DNA from: Haliclystus octoradiatus
Taxonomy: Eukaryota; Cnidaria; Staurozoa; Stauromedusae; Haliclystidae
Reading direction: 5' to 3'
Assembly (NCBI GenBank): GCA_916610825.1
Contig: OU744451.1
Span: 22,704,349-22,768,348 of the forward strand
Length of the DNA stretch: 64,000 bases
The notes under the pieces are model-generated. The model searched no databases. It had not been told where the DNA came from and saw only the letters and a list, made by a program, of their open reading frames with translations. The first letter of the stretch is position 1. Every line of letters begins with the position of its first letter. Position numbers and translations under genes: made by a program. Positions 25,301 to 37,300 of this stretch are shown piece by piece.

Positions 25301-28300
25301 TGAACAGTTCATGAACGTTAAATGGCCCCAAACTGTTCATGAACTGTTCATGAACTCCTTTACAATTTTTCACAGGGGAGTTCATGAACTTTCATAAACT
25401 TTAGATGACTTATTTTTCATGAAAGTTAATGAATTGTTTTTACAGGGAAAGTCGACAACTGCTTGTTTTATTCAGAGTCCTTTGCTTTTCTAAATACATA
25501 ATACATTCGATTAATTGAATCATAAATCGACAAAATAATCTAATACCTGGATAGCGGTATATTGCAAAATTCACCATTTCATATGCAGGAACTTAGCAAC
25601 CAAGTACATCATATTTCAGAGGTTGAACATTTTGAATTCTTTTAGTTTGAGATTTTAAAGTACTGAAAATATACTGAAAAAGTATTGAAAACAGGCTACT
25701 AAATATGTACTGAAATAATACCGGTTTGAGACTGTTTTAAATTGTTTCTTAACAGATCAACTTGTCTATTTTACTCGTCCACCTGTGCTCAACTCCGATG
25801 GAATGGTTGGTCCTGCATCTTCAAACAAGCGGTAATTTGTTCATATGTTTTATTTCTCTAACAGTCTTTCCACAATTCAAAATTCAATTTTTGAATCCTG
25901 TTAATCATCAAAAGTATAAATCTGCGTACTTCAAGCCCCAGGTAACCATAAACTAAACGTATCCAATGAGTTATGGATATAATTGATGCATTATTATTTA
26001 TCATCATTCACTTCATTCCCCTGCACAGAAAACAGTTCAGGAGTTCATGGGCACTTCATGAAAACTGTGGCCATCTAATGTTCATGAATTGTTTATGAAC
26101 TCCTGAACAATGTTTCGAATGGGTTGTTGCAACTGCTAGCTTTGACTTTAGCGACGAATTGCAATTCTATGACAATTGATGTTTTGTGAGTGTGAAATTT
26201 ACCTTTTTTAGTAAATCACACATTAGTTTTCAAATCCTATGGCTTGATAAAACCTTTTGGGCTTGTAAGCAGGCTAGCCTAGCTACTGTAAATATATTTA
26301 AAAAAGGTTAATATTGTTAAGATCTATATGCATTGGTCACTATAGACAGGTGACCTTTATATGCATGGCCCATTCAATTTAATAAGGTTGTGCCGGTGTT
26401 GTTAGGTAAAACAGAATTTAATTTAGGTGAACCCCCTAAAATGTGTTACCTTACAACTTTATGACACTTGGATTATTCATGTTTCTTGGATTTGTTTTGG
26501 GATATGGCTACAATACAACTTCCACACGCGTTGAGATAAACTAAATAGACTAAATGGTATCTAATTTTGTAAATAAAATCCTGTGCGTTCCATTTTTCAT
26601 TTCTAAACTTTCTGCTTCTTCCAACAGCAGAAAACAATTAAACTCCTAGTCTAATTGAATATTTGGCGTTGGTGCTTGGTTGATGGATATTGACAGGTGA
26701 CCTAAATATATAAGCACCAATACAGTATAAACCAGAACTGTCACCACCAACCCAAGCACCGCTAAACACCGCTAAACACACTGCTAAATCAGTGGAGAAC
26801 CTAATATACTTACCGTACGCAGGGATGTTAGTAGCGATTACAAAAGTAACGACGTTACTTGTAATCGTTACTTTTTAGTAACTTCTACTTGTAACTAATT
26901 ACATTTAGGATTAAAAATAAAGTAACAATTACTCATTACTTTTTCACTACATTTTCGATTTTCTTCCGTTACTTTTTTCACAACAGAGTGCTGAAAGTTA
27001 GCAGCTTCTCGATCCCCATTGTGTTTTGCTTAATCAAAATCTTTTGTTCTTATTGTTACCATCCAAGAACAATAAAACACAAACAAATGTTTTCTGCAAC
27101 TGTTTTCTGTAATTTGGATATCAGAAAAATTACATTCGGGGATGTAAACATTCTGTTTGCCAATCCTGTTTTTCCGAGTTTATAATATTCAAGTGATTCA
27201 ACGAGCGTTCATGTCTGACTTGTCTGTTCGATCAACTAATTGGCATAGCAACCAAACCTGAAATAGAACTAATGGCGTGTAACTTAAGATTTTCTTTGTT
27301 ATGATAATTAGAGGGATCGAATAGCTGAACCGTTCATTCAAACAGGCTATAGGAATCGCTCGAATTATTCGTCGGGTGTTTGTTTTTGTATTTATTATTG
27401 TCGAAAGGAGCATTTGATTTGATTAATTAACAAATACATAAATATTATTTCAATATTTCATATATATCTCATTGCTTCTGTTGGATATTTTTAGATTTAG
27501 TTAGAAAAAGTAACGGAAAAAGTAACTGTAACTAGTTACTTTCGAATTAAAAGTAACTTGTAACTAGTAACCGTCACTTTTTCTGAAAAGTAACGTCTGA
27601 AGGTAACTAGTTACTTTCTCGTTCAAGTAACAGTAACTGTAACTATCTACTTTTCAAAAGTAGCTTTAACATCCCTGACCGTACCATATTTTCAGTGGAG
27701 GGAGGGAGGAGAATTTGTTGTCCCCTTCGATTACCAAAAGTAAGGTCTCAAAATAGCTTGCAATATTGCACCTCAATAAAATAATAACCTCATTATGTGC
27801 AACTTTGCACTTCAAACAAATTATAATATCACTCAGTGCAACTTAAACCACTTATGGCGTGTAAGCAATCAGTATATCAACTTCTTAATCAAACTCAAAA
27901 TATCCAAGTTAAAGAGCGATTCGAATTCTGCTAGCGAACTAGACAAAAATGGCAAGACTGACTAGCACACCCAGATAATGCGCACTACAAATAATTCATA
28001 AAATCTCACTAATCAATACTCACGTCATGTGGCCAATAAGATCCTAGTGTCATTCACTTTGTCAGCTGACCATTTATTCAATATAGCACTTGCCATGATA
28101 ATCTCAACTTTAATAAGTTATTAACTGCCATATAGGCATCAATTCAACCTCACTTAAAATTAATCATTTTAACAACAAATAGAATATTTTCAATTAAATT
28201 AAGGCTTCGATTTCGATCGGCTTTTCTACGGTACATAGATTTCTTTGTGCATTTATTTTGAACCTGTTAAGCCAAATGATTTATAACCCAATATAAGCAT

Positions 28301-31300
28301 GCATTTGCATGCAACTCGAAATCTAGTAACATAAAATAGTCTCTGCTTGGTTATAGTAAAGTACATAAGACTCTTACAGTGAAACCTGTATATAACAGCC
28401 AGCTACAAGAGGTACATAAATTGACCACTATAGACAGGTGGCCTTTATATGCAGGTTTGATTCAATAGAAAATACTATTTTGGACATACCAAGAGTGACC
28501 ACTATAGACAGGGGCTGTTGTATAGAGGTTTTAATTATAGTATGTTTATTCGGTATGATATTCAAGAGCAGTTTGAAGCTGTAAAATGACAGTTTATAAA
28601 GTAAAGTAACAAAAATGTAGACGGTGTCGCCCTACCGAAGGCACCCGTACCACTCCTCTATTTCTAGATGAGTGGCTTTTTTTGCTGAGAGCAATGATTT
28701 TAAACGCTCTTTGTTGATCTCAGCCGCAACACTGCAGATCAATTTCAACAGATTTCATGGCAGATAGGTCTTGATTGTCAATGCGCAACGATGCACCGCA
28801 GCTACTCACAATGCAATTCCCTCTTGACCACTCCATCCGCCATCCTCAGATGGTACTCATTTGATGTTTCAGATAAAGTCAAGGCTGAGTTGACCTTAGG
28901 GGGATTTGAACCACGGTCGATCAGAAATGATCCAATCTGAAGTTCGGTTGCTCTGCCATCTGAGCTAATCCTCCTGCTGTTTACAGTTTTATTACAGTTT
29001 ATGAAATTTTTATAAGCCTTTGATCAATAGAGTTGTTCAAAGTAAGAATGTTTTCACGTGTTACAGTGATTTAAGAAATATTTTATTTCAATATTAAATA
29101 TCATTTGTTAATTTTGATGTTGACAACGTAGTAATTTGTTTGTTGTTAGATGTTTAGCTGCTCTCTCTGGGTATACATCTAATGCTTTGGACGAGGCATT
29201 CAATACACCTGCATTTGTAAGTTTAATTTCTTGCCTATTACAAGAATGTTTATTAATCTTATCAACTGATGAGCTCTGGCCTAGGTGCTTGGCTGGTGGG
29301 ATATCTATTTGCTTCACGCAAAACTGTCACACTCCATCTATGAGTCCCTCTCCAACCAAGCACCTGTCACGCTGATAACAAGTAGAATTAACTTTGCTGG
29401 AACCCAAACTTAGCTATATAGTACGGTTGACATTGTCCCACTTACCAACCTAAATTTAATGTTAACTGAATATTCAACAGAGGTTTGACGTTAGGATTGT
29501 CTCCAAGCCGATTACGTGCCAGGAAGGTAGTTGCCGTCGGTGTGATCAAAAGGAGGCGTAGAAACTTGATGAGAGGGGGGTGCCTCACTCATTCGATCGA
29601 TGTTGGGATATGCGGAAATGAATTTGCGATCATCAAGCAACGAACGGCTTGAATGTACACGACAGTAGCCACAGGTCAATCGGACCTAGGTTGGCACGGC
29701 TTCACCCCCCACCCACTTCCAAACTAAGACAACAATTAGGTAAGTATATTAGGATCTTGAACTGACTTATTAGCAATGTGACTGGTGCTTGCATGGTGGC
29801 GGTGACAGATTAGGTCCTATCGATAACAGGTCGAAAGAAATAGATCCTACAAATGGGTCTCACCATCTCACCATCCAAGCACCTAATGCCAAATAATGTA
29901 GACAAGATGACAGATTTAATTCCTGAAAAAAAGTCGTGAAAGGAGGGTTGGTGGGAGCTAAATAATATGAATACTAACTCCGATAAAAAGCTTTTAACTA
30001 ATTAATCAAAATGAACCTACTCAGCCAAACACTTGCACACAACTTTGAACAGCACTTCCAATATTAACCATACAGAAGCAGCTACTAAAACTTTCTATAT
30101 TTGTGATAGCAGGTGAAGGTACTATATCTGATAGAACTTGGCCTAATTTATTTTGTACAGGATTCTATACTTCGTTTTAGGCGTAAATGTACATGATGGA
30201 ACTTTTTCACAACAATTTTCTTTCTGTTCCAACGTTTCATAAACTGTTCAACTTGTTTACTAATTTCTTATTGTTTTCATTAGGGCAATGCTTCAATATT
30301 TGGTAAAACATTCAAACAGAGTGTATTTAGTGTGGTTTACGTCTCTGATGTTTCATCTTTGATACCATTGAGTGAAAAACTTGCAACAAATTACACGTAT
30401 GTTCATATTTGTATGTTGTGTAACTATGTGACCTCCCCTGCAAAAAAAAACAGTTCAGAAGTTCATGAACAGTTGATGAACGTTAAATGGCTTCTATCAA
30501 CAATATTTGTGTGAAAATAAAAACTTTTCCATACCATTGAGTGAAAAACTTGCAACAAATTACACGTATGTTCATATTTGTATGTTGTGTAACTATGTGA
30601 CCTCCCCCTGCAAAAAAAACAATTCAGAAGTTCATGAACAGTTGATGAACGTTAAATGGCTTCTATCAACAATATTTGTGTGAAAATAAAAACTTTTCCA
30701 TACCATTGAGTGAAAAACTTGCAACAAATTACACGTATGTTCATATTTGTATGTTGTGTAACGATGTGACCTCCCCCTGCAAAAAAACAATTCAGAAGTT
30801 CATGAACAGTTGATGAACGTTAAATGGCTTCTATCAACAATATTTGTGTGAAAATAAATAAAAACTTTTCCATACCATTGAGTGAAAAACTTGCAACAAA
30901 TTACACGTATGTTCATATTTGTATGTTGTGTAACTATGTGACCTCCCCCTGCAAAAAAAAACAGTTCAGAAGTTCATGAACAGTTGATGAAGGTTAAATG
31001 GCCCCAAATTTTCATGAACTGTTCATGAACTCTTGAACTGTTTTTCGCGTGGGTTTATTGCAGTAGTAAGTTTGTTTGTCAATCACCCATAGGGTCATTC
31101 AATACCTGGTATAAGCACGTTTGCTTGTTGTCACGATGAGCATATGTAATAATTAATGATTTAATAATGTATATGCATCATTTTTTGTTGTTGTTTTATA
31201 TTGTTAATCATTTCTTGTAAATTTCTCTATGTGTAATTCTACCAAGTAAACATTCTCTTTTACGTCTTGCTGCCTTCTTGTATGGCTGTGTATGTTGTAT

Positions 31301-34300
31301 CGAAGAGCTCTGACCATTGAGCATGTCCCTGTAATATCAGCAGACACAGCTACATTATTATTATAATAATGAGTGTCTACATTATGTTAATTATGTCCAT
31401 GGCTGTCCCAAAAAACTTTCTTTGAGGGGGGTGTCGAGCAATAAATTTACCGACTCCATTGTAGTCTGATCCAGATATGTAACCGTAACTTGGAAACAAG
31501 TTGAGGTGTGGTATCCGGAGTTGATTCCGCCAACACAAAGGTTTGCCATGCGTGTTTAAATTGTACACTGGCCTAAAAGTCATTATCGGAATACTTGGCG
31601 AGTATGACGAATAAAGATTGTTACTATATACAGTACTCATGATTTGTGTGGACATAAAATTGAAAGAACTCTCTTAGAAAGCGAACATCACAATATTCCT
31701 TCGCTAAATCTTCCCTCTTTGCCGACTGGATGATTTGCCAACTGACTAAGTCGTCAGGGGAGTGTCATGCCCTCAATACCCCCATACTAGGGACGGCCCT
31801 GATTATGTCATTATTCAATTACCAACACATCCAGCCATAGAATGCACACAGGCTGCAAAAGACTGAATAATTAATTAATCAAACACCCTTGTGAAAACAT
31901 ATGGCTCCAAATATAGATACATATTGATGTGAAGTTTTTCACACATGTAGCATGTAGAAATATGTGGTATGTCGGAACTTATTAGTTAATGGAGACACGG
32001 AAATAAATTTTACCTCAAAAATTTTTAAAGTAACCGACAATAATTAAACAATAGCTAACATTATAAATCCAATTATGTGTAACATTCTATCATGTAGTTC
32101 AGCGATATGTTTTTAGCGGTAAATATTGAGCAAAGTTTGACCGTGAGTTACTCATTCCCGGATTTTTTTAGTGTTACTGTTATTCACAGAGTACTGTTAA
32201 ATCTGTAACCGTTATTGCCTGATTTTACCGTATATATATTTTTTTAGATTACGAGGCGAGACACCTAGCAGCATTGCATTACAAAATGCATCTCAAGCAA
32301 AGAAAGAAAATCGTCCTGATTTAGTCAAAGCGTGGTCACTTTTGGCTACTCTAACAGATAAAAAGTTATCACCTAGGATAGAAATGGATTTTACACCATA
32401 TCCATCCCTCCCATTTGGCAGAAAGCTTGTCAAATCATTGTAAGTAATTTATGCAATTTCAATTTCACGGTCACCTCTACATAATGCCCACCTGTCTACA
32501 GAGGTCGCCTGTCTGGTCTATACTGGTCAACAATCTATCTAGATCATATGCAGCTTTTATTATATACAGGTTAACTCTGGTTTCATTTCATAACAAGGGG
32601 AGTTCTTTGGATCAGCTAGCCTCAATCTTTTTGGTAGTTTTAATTGAATTTCAAAACAATATGGGAAAGTTTCATGAATATGTTGCGTTTCAACATAGAA
32701 ATCAAATCCTTTTCAACATCTTTTCTATTGAATTGTACAATTTTTATGCTTGACAGCATCAATGTCAATCAAACTGTTTATAACTAGATAATTCAGAATT
32801 AATGTCCATGAACTGCTACTAACTAATAGGGTTTACAAGAAATGACTGCAAAGAATGAACATTGATTGAAGTTCATGAACGTTCATGAACTTGGAAAATA
32901 GTTCATGGACTTTGAATACTGGTTAATAAACTTGGAATGTGGTTGTTGAATGATGACTTCTAGTTCATCAAAGCTCATGAAGGTTCATGAACTCTGTCAG
33001 TCGATGAACTATTTGTTTACAAACTGCCATGAATAGTTCAAGAACGTTCATAAACTTTCATAAACTTGGAAAACTAGTTCATGAACGTTCATGAACTTTT
33101 ATGAACTTGGACAACTAGTTCATGAACTTTGAGTGTAGTTTGTGAATGATGACTTTGAGTTCATCAAAGTTCATGATCGTTCATGAACTGTCATGAACAT
33201 TCATGAACTGTAAGAATTAATGAACAAAATTTTTATGAACTATTCCTTACAGTTCATGAACTGTTCATCAAAGTTCATGAATGTTCATAAAAGTTCATGA
33301 ACTTTTATGAACGTTCATGAACTTGTTTCGCAGGGGAAACATAGATGAAACAATTTCTTCTAAAACTGTTCTGTAATATACAAATGTTAAGCACTTTTTG
33401 CCCAATATAAACACAATCATCTCGAATCACAATTGAAGAGTGCTCGTGTGGCATTTTATTGCTTTGATAATAGGCTTTTAATGATAGCTTCACTCGTTTT
33501 ATTTTATAATAATCTTTATTAAGACGTTTCAAACAATTTGAGCATCGTCTGCTTCAAATTAAATACTACAAACTAAATTCTACCAACGTTACAAACATCA
33601 TGTGACATAGCAAACAATGACATCACTTTCTATTTCAATGATTTTAATTATATGCTTATATGAGTACGTTTTTCAAAGATATTTAAGGTTGTTAAAATAA
33701 ACAAAACAACTTGAAACTCTATTTTCTATTTGCACCAGAATTGGGATAATGAGAAACTTGACTGCGCCATCACCCTTGCAAATAACAGTTCCGGAGTTCA
33801 TGAACAGTTCATAAACTTTAATTGGCTCCAATTTTTCTGAACTGTTCATGAACAGTTCATGAAAATTCCTGAACTGTTTTCGCAGGGGCCACTTCTAATA
33901 TTGTTGGTGTTAAATAATGACATTTTCTTCAATGTGTCTATTTTTCAAGATTTGAATACTACGTGCACCTGAGAGATGTGCAGACGTTAGCCATGTTTAG
34001 TTGTTTCCTTTCGTCAATTGGTTTACCAGAGTTAGATATCGACAGAGATGGAATCAAACGCAATACTAACGGACCAACACATTTTTCGCAATTGTATGAT
34101 GGGAATCAGGTGAGCTTTGTAACATAGATTTATTTTTTTTAGAGGCTTAAAATGTAAGAGTAATGTAGACGGTGTTGCCCTACCAAAGGCACCCGTACCA
34201 CTCTTCTATTTCTAGAGGAGTGGCTTTTTTCGCTAAGAGCAATGATTTTAAACGCTCTTTATTGATCTCAGCAGCGACATTGCAGATCAATTTCAACAGA

Positions 34301-37300
34301 TTTTATGGCAGACACGTCTCGGTTGTCAATGTCGATAGAACTATTTATAACACCATTGTTTTGCCACACTTTGACTACTGCGCTGTCATATGGGGGAACT
34401 GTAAAACCGAACATCTAGATCGCCTCCAGAGATTGCAAAACAGAGGAATGAGGACAGTGCTCCGTTGTAACTATCGCACTCGTGTCTCTGATATGCAAAG
34501 TCAACTAGGTTGGCTTTCTGTTAGAGACAGAATAACATCGCATCAACTAATGTTCACTCATAAAATTAAATTCAAACTAGCTCCTCCTTTGCTTTCCGAC
34601 TTTTTCCAACTGCCGTATTCCACCAGAACAAGATCTCACGCCCACAATGACATTTACATCAAGTCGAGCCATCGTCATTCATTTCAAGATGCTGGTGCGC
34701 ATAAGTGGAACGATCTACCGTCTGCAATGAAGGAAGTCCAAAGCAGCCCTACTTTCAAACGTCTCCTTAAGAAGCACTTACGTTCTTAATATACTTTATA
34801 CTTACCACTCTTTCCTGTTATTTATACCTTTTTTTACTCAATGTCTGTTTTCCTGTTAACTTAGCTATGTATCAGTCCTTTGAAAAAAAGTTTGTATAAC
34901 TTAAAGGTTCTGAATAAATGATGATGATGATGATGATGATGAATGTGCAACAATGCGCTGCAGCTACTCGCAATGCAATTTCCTCTGGACCATTCCATCC
35001 GCCATCCTCAGATGGTACTCATTTGATAAGTTTGTTTTAGATAAAGTCAAGGCTGAGTTGACCTTAGGGGGATTTGAACCACAGTCGATCAGATATGATC
35101 CGGCCTGAAGTTCGGTTGCTCTGCCAATTCTGAGCTAATCCTCCTTTGTTGAAATCTCAAATGGGGCATAACAAATTCAAAGAAGCATTTGTGTTTACTG
35201 GTATTACAGTATGTCGTATTGTCTCCACAGATTATAATATCTTAACATATAAATGATAGTTGCTTCAAACGTATATGTACGCTAATAACTCTCCGAATTT
35301 TCCATGAAAATGTGTGAAAATAGTATTAACGTTTTTGTGATCTATGTTTTGTATTTTTGTTTTGTATTCTTCGTATCGAAACAAAATGTATCTTTTCATT
35401 TTACAATCTTTGCGGCTTTACATCATAACTGTTATTGTTTGTGAGGGATCTCCTCCCCAGTACAACTCTGCCCACATAAAAACCCAGGAACTCATTGCTA
35501 GTATTATAATAATTAGCAATAAAATCTAATGGATCAATAATTTTAGTTGGCTAGTAAAATCATAGTCACATAATTTTTAGCTGATTAATGTAATGTAATA
35601 TTATTGAGCATAAAATATAGTTTACTAAATGGTCTGAGCAGAATCAAAGCAAATAAGAGGGCAACTCGGGTAAGCAGGTCCAGTTTTCGTTGCAAAATCT
35701 TCAGATTATGATCTAAAGCAATTAATTTATTCAACTTTGGCTAAGGCCTTGTAAACACACAACAAATTATAACTCGGTAAAGGGAATAATTCACCTGCCC
35801 AGGTAACTTGCCCTCCTTGTAAACAAGGCCTAGGAAAAGCTGCAAGTATAGCAAAGAATAGAACAATTTTCTAAGTTTATTTGTCCCAATTCTGTGAAAA
35901 ACAGTCCAGGGGTTCATGAACAGTTCATGGATGTTAAATGGCCTTAATTCTTATGAACTGTGAATGAACAGTTCATGTATCTTCACGGACAGTTCATGAA
36001 CAGTTCATCAAAATTTGGGGCCATTTAACGTTGACTGGACTGTCTTTGGCAGAGGTAGTGGAAAATAGCATATATGAGGTCAACGCAGTCTTCACATAGT
36101 CAACATGCTGGATTACATTGATTGTCATGTATGCGTTCTCGCCATTTTGTCTTAGGATAACAAGCGAACCCGTGTAAGTGTAACTGATGGTCCACAGCCA
36201 TCACCTGAATTCCCATATCGTGTGACGTCAGCTAATATGAGTCGACATGGTAGTTGGTCACCACCAGCGTTCGTCATAGCAAGAGATGATTCGAAAGATA
36301 AATTAAGAAAAATGCATCGTGAAAACTGTCGGTAAGTAAAAATATAACGTATCAGAGTGACTAATAGATTAAACTTTGAAAAAGCATAACTCTATCTTTT
36401 CTTGACCAATCACACTATGTTAAAGGTTCAAATCGATTTAAGTTAGATAGAAAATTGCGCTGAGCAATTTGACCCAAAATCTTTAAATAAATGACCTGTT
36501 TCATTTAAAAACAGGCAAGTGCAATGTGCGATTACTGTATTGTATACTAGTGCCCGCAGTGTGCCGGCTGTTTACATACTATAATTATGCCATGGTCACA
36601 GGTGTTAAAAAATATCAGCTGATTAATGCACATTTTCACAGTAAATTGATAAATATTTGTTAAAGATATTGATTAAACACAATTTCTTCCCCTGCGAAAA
36701 CAATTCGAAACATTCGTGAACTATTAATGAACCTTATCAGCTGTATGAACATTCGCAAACTGTACATTGCACAGTGTACACCTTATAAACAGTTCACAGA
36801 AATTAAATGTCTTGTTTTTCGAAAGACTTTCAGGAACGTTTCATGAACTGTTTTCAGAGGGTTTTAAATATATTGTTTAATGATTTTAGATTATTATGTA
36901 CCGACGAAGAGTTACATTTTGAACGCTACAAAAAAGCTTATGCTGACATTTTATTCCGTTGGGGTGCACTGAACAAACGAGCAGAGATTATGACATATGT
37001 ACATCAAGTGCCGGAAAGCCATGTTGGGCTAGGTAAGTGCCATGTTGGGCTAGGTAAGTGCCATGTTGGGCTAGGTAAGTGCCATGTTGGGCTAGGTAAG
37101 TGTATCGTACTATATCTTTGCAAAGGATATGATGCACAAGCTGAAATTTGCAATACAGTCAAAGCTGTTATAAAGGCCACCTCTATATAGCGGCCACCTG
37201 TCTATAGTGGTCACTCTTGCAATGTCTAAAATAGTATTTTCTATTTAATCAAACCTGTATATAAAGGCCACCTGTCTATAGTGGTCAATTTATCTACCTC

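Larger units (their letters stand above)
34163..35145 (-). repeat. tRNA-derived SINE copy 3, split by a LINE insertion
   Basis: The 3' part of the SINE is at 34163-34331 and the 5' (tRNA) part at 34942-35145, on the minus strand. Comparison with copy 2 shows the break right after TTGTCAATG. The split gives relative ages: SINE first, LINE second. Confidence 0.8.

Noticed and set aside
34172..34333. N-terminal extension of the LINE fragment ORF
   Set aside because: This part is antisense SINE sequence fused by the insertion, not LINE protein.
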